Part shown: positions 38,206 to 49,051 of the stretch, piece after piece
Layout of the letters: every line of letters starts with the position of its first letter
How positions within the stretch are numbered: position 1 is the first letter of the stretch
DNA from: Acidovorax carolinensis
Lineage (GTDB): Bacteria; Pseudomonadota; Gammaproteobacteria; Burkholderiales; Burkholderiaceae_C
NCBI RefSeq assembly: GCF_002157145.1
Contig: NZ_CP021361.1
Span: 3,341,001 to 3,405,000, forward strand
DNA: 64,000 bases
Direction: 5' to 3'
Program-made: the position numbers and the translations under genes
The notes under the pieces: generated by a model
What the model was told of the DNA's origin: nothing
The model's input: only the letters and a program-made list of their open reading frames with translations
Database searches by the model: none

Positions 38206-38886
38206 ATGCTTGACCGGGACGGCTTTCGGCCGAACGTCGGCATCATCCTGCTCAACCAGAAGAACCAGGTGTTCTGGGGCAAACGCATTCGCACCCACAG
38301 CTGGCAGTTTCCGCAAGGTGGCATCGACCGGGGCGAAACCCCCGAGCAGGCCATGTTCCGCGAACTGCATGAGGAGGTGGGACTGCATCCCAACCATGTG
38401 CGCTTGGTCGCCCGTACGCGGGACTGGTTGCGCTATGAGGTGCCTGACCGGTACATCCGCCGCGATGCGCGCGGACATTACAAGGGCCAGAAACAGATCT
38501 GGTATCTGCTTCAACTGATTGGCCACGACTGGGACCTGAACCTTCGGGCCACCGACCATCCCGAGTTCGACGCCTGGCGCTGGCACGACTATTGGGTTCC
38601 GCTGGATGTGGTGGTCGAGTTCAAACGGGGCGTCTATGAGATGGCCCTGACCGAACTGGCCCGCTACCTTCCCCGTCACGAGCAGCGCAATCGCTACTTG
38701 CGTAGCGGCATGCGAGCGCGCGACGTGGAGCTGCAAGGCGGCCCCATGCACCGGGCGGGTTCTCTGTTGTTGAACCCGGGGGTAGAACTGCCTCCGGGTG
38801 CAAGTTTTGATCCTGATCCACAAAACAGTGTGCCGGCAGAACTTGAAGCCCTGCCGTTCCCTGGCATGGCACCGCGCTCGACCTAA
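38206..38886 (+). CDS. rppH: RNA pyrophosphohydrolase
   Basis: Removes pyrophosphate from the 5' end of mRNA and so triggers RNase E decay. The 226-residue protein begins [17 protein letters not shown], as in RppH, and has a perfect Nudix box in [23 protein letters not shown]. About 65 C-terminal residues extend beyond the E. coli enzyme, as in other betaproteobacteria. It is followed by a hairpin without a clear T-run. Confidence 0.95.
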   Translation: MLDRDGFRPNVGIILLNQKNQVFWGKRIRTHSWQFPQGGIDRGETPEQAMFRELHEEVGLHPNHVRLVARTRDWLRYEVPDRYIRRDARGHYKGQKQIWYLLQLIGHDWDLNLRATDHPEFDAWRWHDYWVPLDVVVEFKRGVYEMALTELARYLPRHEQRNRYLRSGMRARDVELQGGPMHRAGSLLLNPGVELPPGASFDPDPQNSVPAELEALPFPGMAPRST

Positions 38887-38892
38887 AGCGAC

Positions 38893-38915
38893 TTGCCGGC
38901 AGAGCCCGCCGGCAA
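38893..38915 (+). terminator. Weak terminator-like hairpin after rppH
   Basis: TTGCCGGC-AGAGCCC-GCCGGCAA follows the rppH stop by 6 bp, without a U-run. It lies between the convergent genes rppH and proB. Confidence 0.4.
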
Positions 38916-39010
38916 ATGGTGGCGCGCTCTCCTCTCAATAGCGGGTGGGCAGATGACGCACCTCCTTCGACGGCAAGTTGGCCCGTACCCCATGGGTCAA
39001 CAGGAGCGCA

Positions 39011-40165
39011 TCAGCCCGCTGTGAGCACCAGGTTGTCGCGGTGCACCATTTCCGACTCCGCGACATAGCCCAACAGTTTTTCAAACTCGGAAGAGGGCTT
39101 GCGACACAGAAGCCGTGCTTCCGCGCTCGCATAGTTGGCCAGCCCACGGGCAATCTCCCGCCCCGATGGATCACGCACCGCAATCACTTCGCCCCTCGAG
39201 AAATCGCCCTCTACCGCCGTCATACCGATGGGCAACAGGCTCTTGCCCTCGTCGCGCAGCTTGGCTGCGGCCCCTGCATCGACCACGACAGCACCCCGCA
39301 TCTGCAGGTGGTCTGCCATCCACTGCTTGCGGGCCTGTGTTTTGGCGGTCTGGGCCACCAACAAGGTGCCCAGCGCCTCGCCTTGCACCAGGCGCACCAG
39401 CACATTCTCTTCCCGCCCCCAGGCGATCACAGTGGAAGCCCCTGACCCCGCCGCCCGCTTGGCGGCCAAAATCTTGGTGATCATTCCACCCTTGCCGATG
39501 CTGGAGCCCGCCCCGCCGGCCATGGATTCCAAGGCCGGGTCGCCCGCCTGGGCTTCATGCACAAACTGCGCTGCAGGGTCTTTGCGGGGGTCTGCTGTGT
39601 ACAGGCCTTTCTGGTCCGTGAGGATGACCAGCGCATCCGCCTCTACCAGGTTGGCCACCAGCGCACCGAGGGTATCGTTGTCGCCGAACTTGATTTCGTC
39701 CGTGACCACGGTATCGTTTTCGTTGATCACCGGCACCACGCCAAGGCGCAGCAATGTCAGTAGCGTCGAGCGCGCATTGAGATAACGCTCGCGGTCTGCC
39801 AGATCGGCGTGGGTGAGCAACACCTGCGCGCTGCCCATTCCCTGCTCGCGCAGCTTGGTCTCGTACATCTGCGCCAGCCCCATCTGCCCCACCGCTGCAG
39901 CCGCCTGTAGTTCATGGATTTCCTGGGGACGCGCAGTCCAGCCCAGGCGCTTCATGCCTTCGGCGATCGCGCCGCTGGACACCATCACCACCTCACGGGG
40001 TGAACCGCCGCCCTCGCCGCGCACCAGTGCTGCCAGCTGACGGCTCCATTCGCCGATGGCGGTTTCATCCAGGCCACGGCCTTCATTGGTCACAAGGCTG
40101 GAGCCCACCTTGACCACAATGCGACGGGCATCTCGCAATACGCTGGAAACCATTTTCTGATTCAT
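39011..40165 (-). CDS. proB: Glutamate 5-kinase
   Basis: First enzyme of proline synthesis. The 384-residue protein has the amino-acid kinase fold ([46 protein letters not shown]) and a C-terminal PUA domain (about 285-370, [22 protein letters not shown]). There are two possible starts: [12 protein letters not shown] at 40165 and MVSSVLRD at 40153. The first ATG is the complement of the CAT that begins a 55-bp repeat. The second fits the usual family N-terminus. obg lies upstream. Confidence 0.95.
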   Translation of the reverse strand: MNQKMVSSVLRDARRIVVKVGSSLVTNEGRGLDETAIGEWSRQLAALVRGEGGGSPREVVMVSSGAIAEGMKRLGWTARPQEIHELQAAAAVGQMGLAQMYETKLREQGMGSAQVLLTHADLADRERYLNARSTLLTLLRLGVVPVINENDTVVTDEIKFGDNDTLGALVANLVEADALVILTDQKGLYTADPRKDPAAQFVHEAQAGDPALESMAGGAGSSIGKGGMITKILAAKRAAGSGASTVIAWGREENVLVRLVQGEALGTLLVAQTAKTQARKQWMADHLQMRGAVVVDAGAAAKLRDEGKSLLPIGMTAVEGDFSRGEVIAVRDPSGREIARGLANYASAEARLLCRKPSSEFEKLLGYVAESEMVHRDNLVLTAG

Positions 40166-40217
40166 TTTGGCTACAAGCGCTTATAGAAAAAGCGCTAATA
40201 GCTATTAAATATATAGC
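40163..40217 (+). repeat. 55-bp double-hairpin repeat, copy 9
   Basis: The box CATTTTGGC (40163) precedes the core at 40177-40217 with both stems perfect (GCGCTT/AAGCGC; GCTAT/ATAGC). On the opposite strand the first three bases are the ATG of proB. It fills most of the obg-proB gap. Confidence 0.92.
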
Positions 40218-40246
40218 AAAAGAGGCCGTACGAGCAGCCAAGGCCG

Positions 40247-41329
<1,083 letters not shown>

Positions 41330-41373
41330 TTACAAAATAGCGCATAGAAGGCGGGCGAATCCTTCTGAAAGCG

Positions 41374-41396
41374 CAAAGCCCCGACCGTGCGGGGCA
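41374..41396 (-). terminator. Second hairpin downstream of rpmA
   Basis: The minus strand has GCCCC-N8-GGGGC followed by TTTGCGCTTTC. It is a weaker companion of the hairpin at 41431-41460 and the two share the GCCCCG motif. Confidence 0.45.
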
Positions 41397-41430
41397 CGCG
41401 GGCCAGCACCATAGCACCAGCACACGCCTT

Positions 41431-41460
41431 AAACAACAAAGCCCCGACAGGGCGGGGCTT
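41431..41460 (-). terminator. Terminator downstream of rpmA
   Basis: The minus strand has AAGCCCC-N8-GGGGCTT followed by TGTTGTTT, about 25 bp after the rpmA stop. It may be partial, since obg lies downstream on the same strand. Confidence 0.7.
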
Positions 41461-41484
41461 CGATTGCTGCCAGAGGAATCAACC

Positions 41485-41742
41485 TCAGGCGGGAGTCACA
41501 TTGACCGTGGATTTGGACAACGCACCCTTGGTGCCGAACGACACGTGGCCATCCACCAAGGCGAACAAGGTGTGATCCTTGCCCACGCCGACATTGTTGC
41601 CGGGATGGAAACGCGTGCCGCGCTGACGCACGATGATCGAGCCAGCGCTGATCAGTTCACCACCGAACGCCTTGACACCCAGCATCTTTGGCTTGGAATC
41701 GCGCCCGTTTCGCGTAGAGCCGCCGCCTTTTTTCTGTGCCAT
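41485..41742 (-). CDS. rpmA: 50S ribosomal protein L27
   Basis: An 85-residue ribosomal protein beginning [19 protein letters not shown], the standard L27 N-terminus reaching the peptidyl-transferase centre. The sequence [42 protein letters not shown] is unmistakable. It lies 15 nt downstream of rplU in the same operon. Confidence 0.98.
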   Translation of the reverse strand: MAQKKGGGSTRNGRDSKPKMLGVKAFGGELISAGSIIVRQRGTRFHPGNNVGVGKDHTLFALVDGHVSFGTKGALSKSTVNVTPA

Positions 41743-41757
41743 GACATCAGCTCCTTT

Positions 41758-42069
41758 TTAAGCAGCGATCACGCCGATTTGCAGCTCGGTGAACTGCTGA
41801 CGGTGACCTTGACGTTTCTGATAGTGCTTGCGACGGCGCATCTTGAAGATGTGCACCTTGTCGTGTTTGCCGTGCGCCACGACAGTGGCTTTCACGGTTG
41901 CGCCGGACACCAGGGGAGTACCCACCTTCAGTTCAGCGCCGTTGCCGACAGCCAGAACCTGGTCGATCACAATTTCCTGGCCTACGTCCGCAGCAATCTG
42001 TTCTACTTTAATTTTTTCGCCGGAAGCAACGCGATACTGCTTGCCGCCGGTTTTTATGACCGCGTACAT
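41758..42069 (-). CDS. rplU: 50S ribosomal protein L21
   Basis: A 103-residue protein starting [23 protein letters not shown] and containing [21 protein letters not shown], typical of L21. The ATG has AGAGG as SD at 6 nt. A good promoter lies about 50 bp upstream. The frame is open further upstream, but the family N-terminus fixes this start. Confidence 0.98.
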   Translation of the reverse strand: MYAVIKTGGKQYRVASGEKIKVEQIAADVGQEIVIDQVLAVGNGAELKVGTPLVSGATVKATVVAHGKHDKVHIFKMRRRKHYQKRQGHRQQFTELQIGVIAA

Positions 42070-42118
42070 GTTGACCTCTTGATATGAGTTCTGCAGACGG
42101 ATTTCCGCAGAGCCAAAA

Positions 42119-42147
42119 ATTATACCATCAGACGGAAAAGTAGCCAA
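42119..42147 (-). promoter_or_regulatory. Promoter of rplU-rpmA
   Basis: On the minus strand TTGGCT (42147-42142), a 17-bp spacer and a perfect TATAAT (42124-42119). The -10 box is about 50 bp upstream of the rplU start. Confidence 0.75.
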
Positions 42148-42207
42148 CCGATGCATACACTGTGCGGCAATCACATCGGCAATGGCCAGCCTGCGCGCAG
42201 GCCTTCC

Positions 42208-42213
42208 TATAAT
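42208..42213 (+). promoter_or_regulatory. -10 element of ispB
   Basis: A perfect TATAAT 30 bp upstream of the likely TTG start of ispB. No good -35 is seen at 17 bp (GCCAGC). Confidence 0.4.
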
Positions 42214-42242
42214 TCGCAGCACTTTCTGCGTGCCACCCTATC

Positions 42243-43229
42243 TTGACTTCCCCCCTTATCCCCACCGCCCCGTCGCCATTGACGATCATCACCGACGACA
42301 TGCGCGAAGTGGACCGTGTCATTGCCCAGCGCCTGACGTCCAGCGTGCCCCTGGTGGCACAAATCTCCCAGTACATCATTGCAGCCGGCGGCAAGCGGCT
42401 GCGCCCCGCCCTGCTCCTGATGATATGTGGCGCCCTGGGCTATCGGGGACCACACCGGTTCAGCCTGGCTGCAGTCGTCGAGTTGATCCATACAGCCACC
42501 TTGCTGCACGACGACGTCGTGGACGCCTCCACACTGCGCAGGGGGCGCGCCACTGCCAATCAGACTTTTGGCAATCCCGCGAGCGTACTGGTGGGCGATT
42601 TTCTGCACTCGCGCTCGTTTCAGATGATGGTGGAGACCGGGAACATGCGCGTCATGGATGTGCTGTCCGAGGCCACCAATGTCATCGCCGAAGGAGAAGT
42701 ACTCCAACTGATGAACATGCATGATGCATCACTGGATGAATCAGGGTATCTGCAAGTCATCCGCTCCAAGACCGCCAAGCTCTTTGAAGCCAGCGCTCGG
42801 TTGGGCGCCATTCTTGCGGCAGCCCCCCCCGCCATCGAAGAGGCGTGCGCAACGTACGGGCAAGCACTGGGCACAGCGTTCCAGATCATTGACGATGTGC
42901 TCGACTATGACGGGGACGCGGCGGAAATGGGGAAAAACCTGGGCGATGACCTGCGCGAAGGAAAATCCACGCTGCCGCTCATCGTGGCCATGCAACGAGG
43001 CTCTTCCGAGCAAGCCGCCATTGTGCGGCAAGCCATTGAAGAAGGCTCCACAGACCGACTGGACGATGTAGTGGCCATTGTCCGAACCACCGGAGCACTG
43101 GAAGCAGCGCGCACTGCTGCGTTCACGGAAGCCCGCCGCGCAATAACCGCCGCGGAGCAGTTGCCAGTGAACAACTACGCAACGAGCTTGCTACAATTAG
43201 CAACTCAATTGCTTGAGCGCCGCGCCTGA
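42243..43229 (+). CDS. ispB: Octaprenyl diphosphate synthase (trans-polyprenyl synthase)
   Basis: Makes the side chain of ubiquinone-8. The 328-residue protein has the first Asp-rich motif in TATLLHDDVVDASTLRRGRATAN and the second in FQIIDDVLDYDGDAAEMGKN, plus the GGKRLRPALLLM segment. The start is uncertain: TTG at 42243 gives the usual family length, while the first ATG (MREVDRVIAQ) would drop 19 residues. Neither has an SD. It is divergent from rplU. The stop codon lies in a hairpin (AATTTCTG-N10-CAGAAATT, 43229-43254) that may end the transcript. Confidence 0.93.
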   Translation: MTSPLIPTAPSPLTIITDDMREVDRVIAQRLTSSVPLVAQISQYIIAAGGKRLRPALLLMICGALGYRGPHRFSLAAVVELIHTATLLHDDVVDASTLRRGRATANQTFGNPASVLVGDFLHSRSFQMMVETGNMRVMDVLSEATNVIAEGEVLQLMNMHDASLDESGYLQVIRSKTAKLFEASARLGAILAAAPPAIEEACATYGQALGTAFQIIDDVLDYDGDAAEMGKNLGDDLREGKSTLPLIVAMQRGSSEQAAIVRQAIEEGSTDRLDDVVAIVRTTGALEAARTAAFTEARRAITAAEQLPVNNYATSLLQLATQLLERRA

Positions 43230-43275
43230 ATTTCTGCTGAATGCACCAGAAATTGTAATCAGCGGTGTCAACGCA

Positions 43276-43352
43276 CGGGGTGTAGCTTAGCCTGGTAGAG
43301 CGCTACGTTCGGGACGTAGAGGCCGGAGGTTCGAATCCTCTCACCCCGACCA
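43276..43352 (+). tRNA. tRNA-Pro (CGG)
   Basis: A 77-nt cloverleaf. The acceptor stem CGGGGTG pairs with CACCCCG, and the D-loop has AGCCTGGTAGAGC. The anticodon stem-loop is CTACG-TTCGGGA-CGTAG with anticodon CGG, and the T-arm has GGTTCGAATCC. The 3' CCA is encoded. Confidence 0.97.
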
Positions 43353-43394
43353 TTCTCAGTACAAATCAAACACATTCCTCGCACTGTGGCAATA

Positions 43395-43408
43395 CTGCCA
43401 TATGGCAG
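43395..43408. promoter_or_regulatory. 14-bp palindrome between tRNA-Pro and pilB
   Basis: CTGCCATATGGCAG is a perfect palindrome about 70 bp before the pilB start. It could be an operator for pilB or a remnant hairpin after the tRNA. No promoter hexamers are convincing around it. Confidence 0.3.
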
Positions 43409-43476
43409 CGCTGTACAGGGCGCGAGTGTTCGGCGATGATAGGATGGTTTCTTCAACCACTAATTGCCCGGGTTAC

Positions 43477-45213
43477 ATGGCCGCTGTCGATACTGCCCAG
43501 AAAGAAGCTTCCTCAGTAGCCCTCCCGGGATTGGGCCGCGCGCTGATGTCTGCAGGAAAGCTGACACAAAAATCAGCCGAGGATATTTACAAAAAGTCAC
43601 AATCAAGCCGCACCAGCTTTATCGCTGAGCTGACAGGATCAGGTGTCGTTTCGGCCTCGGATTTGGCGCACACCGTCTCCGCTGTTTTTGGCGCGCCTTT
43701 GCTGGATCTGGATGCCATAGATCCGCAGCGTCTTCCCAAAGATCTGCTGGACGCCAAAATTTGCAGCGCCTACCGGGTGGTTGTTCTCAGCAAAAGAAAT
43801 AATCGACTCATCGTTGCCACGGCGGATCCAACGGATCAGGAAGCCGCAGAGAAAATCAAATTCACCACCCAAATGGGGGTGGACTGGATTATTGCCGAAT
43901 ACGACAAATTAAGTCGTCTGGTAGAAATCAGCACAAAATCCACCAGCGAAACCATGGATACGCTGATCAGCGGTGGAGGCGATTTTGAATTCGACGATGT
44001 GGCTGTCGAAGAGGCTGCGGAGAGCAATGAAGCGACAACCGAAGTTGAAGATGCTCCCATCGTCAAGTTTCTGCACAAAATGCTGCTGGATGCCTTCAAT
44101 ATGCGGGCATCGGATCTGCATTTTGAACCTTATGAGCACCAGTATCGAGTACGGTTTCGTATTGATGGCGAGTTGCGCGAGATTGCATCGCCCCCGATTG
44201 CCATCAAGGATAAATTAGCCTCTCGCATCAAGGTTATATCGCGCCTCGATATTTCCGAAAAACGGGTGCCCCAGGATGGGCGGATGAAACTGAAAGTGGG
44301 ACCGGACCGGGTCATCGACTTTCGTGTCAGCACCTTGCCGACGCTGTTTGGTGAAAAAATCGTGATCCGTATTCTGGATCCCAGCAGCGCAAAATTGGGC
44401 ATCGATGCCCTCGGATATGAGGCCGTTGAGAAAGAGCGCCTGCTGGCGGCTATCGGTCGCCCTTACGGAATGGTATTGGTCACCGGCCCCACCGGGTCGG
44501 GCAAAACGGTTTCGCTATATACCTGTTTGAATCTGCTCAATAAGCCTGGCGTCAATATCGCCACCGCCGAAGACCCCTCTGAAATCAACCTCCCAGGGGT
44601 GAACCAGGTCAACGTCAACGAAAAGGCCGGGCTCACCTTTGCGGTGGCCCTCAAGTCATTTCTGCGTCAAGATCCCGACATCATCATGGTGGGGGAAATT
44701 CGCGATCTGGAAACCGCTGACATTTCCATCAAGGCGGCGCAAACGGGACACCTCGTACTGTCCACATTGCATACCAATGACGCCCCCACCACGTTGACAC
44801 GCATGCGCAACATGGGAATTGCGCCCTTCAATATTGCATCCAGTGTCATATTGATCACGGCCCAGCGTCTGGCCCGTCGGCTTTGCCCCGTGTGCAAGAC
44901 ACCAGCCGATATTCCACATGAAGCACTCGTGGATGCCGGCTACCCCGAGGATGAGCTCGATGGTTCCTGGGTAACCTACCGCCCTGTTGGCTGCTCTGCC
45001 TGCAATAACGGGTACAAGGGTCGCTTGGGGATTTATCAGGTCATGCCCATCACTGAAGAAATTCAGCGCATCATCCTGCGCGACGGCAGCGCGATGGAAA
45101 TTGCGGAGCAGGCAAAGCGGGAAGGCGTGCGTTCTTTGCGTGAAGCGGGCCTGCATAAAGCGAAATTGGGCCTCACTTCCCTGGAAGAAGTGCTGGCAGT
45201 GACCAACGAATAA
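43477..45213 (+). CDS. pilB: Type IV pilus assembly ATPase PilB
   Basis: Extension motor of type IV pili. The 578-residue protein has an N-terminal MshEN-type domain (about 30-160) and a secretion ATPase domain with Walker A VLVTGPTGSGKTVSLY, the Asp box RVPQDGRMKL, Walker B DIIMVGEIRDLETADISIKAAQTGHLVLSTLHTND, and the zinc-binding CPVC ... CSAC pair. The start MAAVDTAQKEASS has no SD; a longer frame has no family similarity. Its base composition is lower in GC than the flanking genes. pilC follows after 20 nt. Confidence 0.96.
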   Translation: MAAVDTAQKEASSVALPGLGRALMSAGKLTQKSAEDIYKKSQSSRTSFIAELTGSGVVSASDLAHTVSAVFGAPLLDLDAIDPQRLPKDLLDAKICSAYRVVVLSKRNNRLIVATADPTDQEAAEKIKFTTQMGVDWIIAEYDKLSRLVEISTKSTSETMDTLISGGGDFEFDDVAVEEAAESNEATTEVEDAPIVKFLHKMLLDAFNMRASDLHFEPYEHQYRVRFRIDGELREIASPPIAIKDKLASRIKVISRLDISEKRVPQDGRMKLKVGPDRVIDFRVSTLPTLFGEKIVIRILDPSSAKLGIDALGYEAVEKERLLAAIGRPYGMVLVTGPTGSGKTVSLYTCLNLLNKPGVNIATAEDPSEINLPGVNQVNVNEKAGLTFAVALKSFLRQDPDIIMVGEIRDLETADISIKAAQTGHLVLSTLHTNDAPTTLTRMRNMGIAPFNIASSVILITAQRLARRLCPVCKTPADIPHEALVDAGYPEDELDGSWVTYRPVGCSACNNGYKGRLGIYQVMPITEEIQRIILRDGSAMEIAEQAKREGVRSLREAGLHKAKLGLTSLEEVLAVTNE

Positions 45214-45233
45214 TTCAAAAACGAGGGAGCATC

Positions 45234-46453
45234 ATGGCAACCGCAGCATCCAATCGTGATATCAAGGATTTCGTCTTTGAGTGGGAAGGCAAAGACCGCA
45301 ACGGAAAGATTGTCCGGGGGGAAACCCGTGCCGTCGGCGAAAATCAGGTGCAGGCGATGTTGCGGCGCCAAGGGGTTTTTCCCACCAAGATCAAGAAGCG
45401 CCGCATGCGCTCGGGCAAGAAGATCAAACCCAAGGATATCGCCCTGTTCACCCGTCAGCTGGCTACCATGATGAAGGCTGGGGTGCCGCTGCTGCAGGCA
45501 TTCGACATTGTGGGACGCGGCAATACCAATGCCAGCGTGACCAAGTTGCTGAACGACGTGCGGTCGGATGTCGAGACCGGTACTTCGCTCAATGGCGCAT
45601 TTCGCAAGTACCCCATGTATTTCGACAGCCTGTACTGCAATCTGGTCGAGGCGGGGGAAGCTGCGGGTATTCTGGAAGCGCTTCTCGATCGCCTGGCGCT
45701 TTACATGGAAAAGACCGAGGCCATCAAGTCCAAGATCAAGTCGGCACTCATGTACCCGATTTCCGTGGTGATCGTGGCGTTTGTGGTGGTTACCGTGATC
45801 ATGATTTTTGTGATTCCGGCCTTCAAGGAAGTTTTCACCTCGTTTGGTGCGGATTTGCCCGCCCCACCCTTTTCGTCATGGCCATCAGCGAAATATTCGT
45901 GAAGTGGTGGTGGTTGATTTTCGGTGTGCTGGGTGGCGGATTTTACTTCTTCATGCAGGCCTGGCGTCGCAATGAAAAAGTCCAGATGTTCATGGACCGC
46001 CTGATGCTGCGCATGCCCATTTTTGGTGCGCTGGTGGAAAAGTCCTGCGTCGCCCGCTGGACCCGCACGCTCTCGACCATGTTTGCCGCCGGCGTGCCCT
46101 TGGTGGAGGCACTGGACTCCGTGGGGGGCGCCGCAGGCAATTCTGTCTATTCCATGGCGACCGACAAGATTCAGCAAGAGGTTTCCACCGGAACCAGCCT
46201 GACTGCGGCAATGGGCAACGCCAATATTTTTCCCTCCATGGTGCTGCAGATGTGCGCCATTGGAGAGGAGTCGGGTTCCATCGACCACATGCTGGGCAAG
46301 GCAGCCGATTTCTACGAAGCCGAAGTGGACGACATGGTTGCCGGGCTGTCGAGCCTGATGGAGCCCATCATCATTGTATTTTTGGGCACCCTCATTGGTG
46401 GCATCGTGGTGTCGATGTACCTGCCGATTTTCAAGCTCGGTCAGGTCGTTTGA
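45234..46453 (+). CDS. pilC: Type IV pilus inner-membrane platform protein PilC (one-base frameshift in this sequence)
   Basis: PilC is the membrane platform on which PilB acts. The protein is split into two frames. The first covers the start through VIPAFKEVFTSFGADLPAP. The second resumes at TLFVMAISEIFVKWWW and continues to the stop. The break is the CCCC at 45862-45865, where five C would give GADLPAPTLFVMAIS, the expected sequence. Repaired, it has 406 residues, the normal length, with two GspF domains (FTRQLATMMKAGVPLLQAFDIVG; WTRTLSTMFAAGVPLVEALDSVG). A good SD (GAGGGAG) precedes the ATG. A homopolymer error is the likely cause. Confidence 0.93.
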
Positions 46454-47331
46454 TGGGCGTGGATATCTGGGCAGAACCCGCCATTGCGGGCGTTCTAGGC
46501 CTGCTGCTTGGCAGCTTTCTCAATGTCGTGATTCACCGGTTGCCCAAAATGATGGAGCACCAATGGGCACAGGAGCATGCGGCGTTCGCAGCCGACGCCG
46601 ACGCCCATGCCCCACCAACGGCGAGCACTGAAAAGAAGACCTTCAATCTGTGGACACCCCGCTCACGCTGCCCCTCCTGTGGGCATGTGGTGCAGTGGTA
46701 TGAAAACATACCGGTGCTGAGCTACCTGTTTCTGCGCGGGCGCTGCTCGGCATGCCATGTGCGCATCAGCGTGCGCTACCCTCTGGTAGAGATCCTTACC
46801 GCAGCGCTTTTTGCGTTCTGTGTGCACCAATGGGGCTTGACGCCCACGGGCCTTGCCTGGTGCGGCTTCTCGGCTGCCCTGGTTGCGCTGGCGTTCATCG
46901 ACTGGGACACCACCTTGCTGCCCGACGACATCACACTGCCCCTGCTCTGGGCCGGTTTGTTGGCGTCGGCGGGGCGCTGGATCGATGTTCCCCTGCTGGC
47001 TTCCGTGACGGGTGCTGCAGCAGGTTATCTCTCGCTTTGGCTGGTGTACTGGGCTTTCAAGCTTGCCACGGGCAAGGAGGGCATGGGATATGGCGACTTC
47101 AAACTTTTTGCCGCCCTGGGCGCCTGGTTTGGATGGCAGGCCCTGGTCCCGATCATTTTGATGTCATCGGTGATCGGTGCACTGGTCGGGATTGGCCTGA
47201 AGATCTTCAACAACCTGCGTGAAGGCGGCTACGTTCCCTTCGGCCCCTTCCTGGTGGGTGCAGGCCTGACGGCCATGGTGTTCGGGCCGAATGCCATTTT
47301 GCAAACGGTGCTGAGCCTGTTCGGTTTGTAA
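46453..47331 (+). CDS. pilD: Prepilin peptidase PilD
   Basis: Membrane aspartyl protease that cleaves and N-methylates prepilins. The 292-residue protein has the CxxC pairs of the cytoplasmic domain (CPSCGH; CSACHVRIS). Catalytic Asp residues stand in FIDWDTTLLPDDITL and in the GxGD-type motif GMGYGDFKLFAALGAW. Several membrane segments follow. The ATG shares one base with the pilC stop (TGATG), so it is coupled. It completes pilBCD. Confidence 0.96.
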   Translation: MGVDIWAEPAIAGVLGLLLGSFLNVVIHRLPKMMEHQWAQEHAAFAADADAHAPPTASTEKKTFNLWTPRSRCPSCGHVVQWYENIPVLSYLFLRGRCSACHVRISVRYPLVEILTAALFAFCVHQWGLTPTGLAWCGFSAALVALAFIDWDTTLLPDDITLPLLWAGLLASAGRWIDVPLLASVTGAAAGYLSLWLVYWAFKLATGKEGMGYGDFKLFAALGAWFGWQALVPIILMSSVIGALVGIGLKIFNNLREGGYVPFGPFLVGAGLTAMVFGPNAILQTVLSLFGL

Positions 47332-47333
47332 TC

Positions 47334-47942
47334 ATGCAACGGCCAATGCATGTGGGCCTGACCGGGGGCATTGGCAGCGGCAAGAGCACGCTGGGGCAGA
47401 TGCTCCATTCCTGTGGCGCGGCGCTGATTGATGCGGACGCGATTGCCCGCGCAGTCACTGCCGCCGGAGGCGCCGCCATAGCCGACATCCGGGCCGCCTT
47501 CGGACCAGACGCCATCGATGCCACGGGCGCCATGGACCGCGTCCGCATGCGCGCCCTGGCCTTTTCTGCCCCCCAGGCACGCGCCCAGCTCGAAGCCATC
47601 GTCCATCCTTGGGTCACACGCATGGGCGACCAGCAAGCACAGGATGCAAGGGTCGCAGGGCATCGCGTCATCGTCTTCGATATTCCCTTGCTGGTGGAAT
47701 CGGGCCGCTGGGTGCGCAAGCTCGATGCGGTGGTGGTGGTGGATTGCAGTACCGAAACACAGATCCACCGCGTCATGGCGCGTAACGGTCTGGAGCGCGC
47801 TGCGGTGCAAGCCATCCTGGATACACAGGCATCTCGCCCAGCCCGGCGCGCCGCCGCAGACGCCGTGGTTCTGAACGATGGCATTGCGCTGGATACCCTG
47901 CGAAGCCATGCAATCGAGTTGGCGCGCCTGTTCGGGCTATGA
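47334..47942 (+). CDS. coaE: Dephospho-CoA kinase
   Basis: Last step of coenzyme A synthesis. The 202-residue P-loop kinase has VGLTGGIGSGKSTLGQML, followed by the family pattern ALIDADAIARAVT and FDIPLLVESGRW. The ATG is 2 nt after the pilD stop, so it belongs to the pil transcript. zapD and yacG follow, the common proteobacterial order. Confidence 0.96.
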   Translation: MQRPMHVGLTGGIGSGKSTLGQMLHSCGAALIDADAIARAVTAAGGAAIADIRAAFGPDAIDATGAMDRVRMRALAFSAPQARAQLEAIVHPWVTRMGDQQAQDARVAGHRVIVFDIPLLVESGRWVRKLDAVVVVDCSTETQIHRVMARNGLERAAVQAILDTQASRPARRAAADAVVLNDGIALDTLRSHAIELARLFGL

Positions 47943-48027
47943 TGCGACCCAGCTTATTTGTGCCGCCTCTCCATGCCGTGCGCCACCGGCGTCAGAACAT
48001 CCACTGAGCCCCCAGGAATCCGCCAGC

Positions 48028-48783
48028 GTGATCCTTTACGAATACCCCTTTAACGAGCGCCTCAGGACCTATCTGCGGCTAGAGCAGTTGTTTCGCCGGC
48101 TGGGTGAGCTGATTCCTCGCCAACATCCGCTGGACCACCACTTTGCCCTCGTCACCATCTTTGAGATCATGGACGTGGCGGCGCGTGCCGACCTGAAGTC
48201 CGACGTGCTCAAAGACATCGAGAAACACAAGCACCAGCTCGACAGCTACCGGGGCAACCCCTCCATTTCCGAGGCGGCACTCGATGCCGTGGTGGCACAG
48301 CTGGACCACTGTTTCACGGCGCTCAACCACCAGACGGGCAAGTCGGGCCATGCCCTCACTGAAAACGACTGGCTGATGAGCATCCGCAGCCGCGTGGGCA
48401 TCCCCGGCGGCACTTGCGGCTTTGATCTGCCGGCCTATTACGCCTGGCAGCACAAGGACGTGGGGGTGCGCCAGCACGCGCTGGAGCAATGGGCATCCAC
48501 CCTCGCGCCCCTGGCGGAATCCATTTACGTACTTCTCAAGCTGCTGCGGGACTCGGGCGTGCCACAAAAGGTGGCGGCCGAGCGCGGCCAGTTCCAGCAG
48601 AACCTGCCGCAAGGCCGTACCTTCCAGTTGCTGCGCCTGCGCATCGACCCCGCACTGGAGCTGATTCCGGAGATCAGCGGCAACCGCCTGATCGTGTCGG
48701 TGCGCCTGATGCGGCAGGAACCCGATGGACGCCTGCAGGCGTCCACCGAGGATGCCGCTTTCGAGCTCACGCTCTGCGCCTGA
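48028..48783 (+). CDS. zapD: Cell division protein ZapD
   Basis: Cross-links FtsZ filaments in the division ring. The 251-residue product matches the DUF1342 family: [42 protein letters not shown] and the C-terminal [25 protein letters not shown]. The start is a GTG (VILYEYPF) with AGGAA upstream. An alternative earlier start would overlap coaE without family similarity. Confidence 0.94.
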   Translation: MILYEYPFNERLRTYLRLEQLFRRLGELIPRQHPLDHHFALVTIFEIMDVAARADLKSDVLKDIEKHKHQLDSYRGNPSISEAALDAVVAQLDHCFTALNHQTGKSGHALTENDWLMSIRSRVGIPGGTCGFDLPAYYAWQHKDVGVRQHALEQWASTLAPLAESIYVLLKLLRDSGVPQKVAAERGQFQQNLPQGRTFQLLRLRIDPALELIPEISGNRLIVSVRLMRQEPDGRLQASTEDAAFELTLCA

Positions 48784-48796
48784 AGGAGGCCCGCAG

Positions 48797-49015
48797 ATGG
48801 CAACCGAAACCCCACCGGGTGGAGTCACCCGCCTTGTCACCTGCCCGCAGTGCGGCGGCGACAGCATCTACGGTCCCCAGAACCGCTATCGTCCCTTTTG
48901 CAGCGAGCGCTGCAAGCAGATGGACTTGGGCGCCTGGGCCAGCGAGGATTTTCGCATGCCCGCCGAAGCACCACCGAACGACGCACAGTACGGCGATCCA
49001 CGCCAACAGCATTGA
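48797..49015 (+). CDS. yacG: DNA gyrase inhibitor YacG (zinc finger)
   Basis: A 72-residue protein with one zinc site, CPQCGG ... [22 protein letters not shown], the YacG signature. In E. coli it binds GyrB and inhibits gyrase. The ATG follows AAGGAGG at a good distance and lies 13 nt after the zapD stop. Confidence 0.94.
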   Translation: MATETPPGGVTRLVTCPQCGGDSIYGPQNRYRPFCSERCKQMDLGAWASEDFRMPAEAPPNDAQYGDPRQQH

Positions 49016-49051
49016 CGGCACTTCGGTTGCAGGCAACCCAAGAATATCAGC

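Noticed and set aside
43477..47942. The pil cluster as a horizontally acquired island
   Set aside because: pilB looks lower in GC, but the order tRNA-Pro, pilBCD, coaE, zapD, yacG is standard in the family, so composition alone is not enough.
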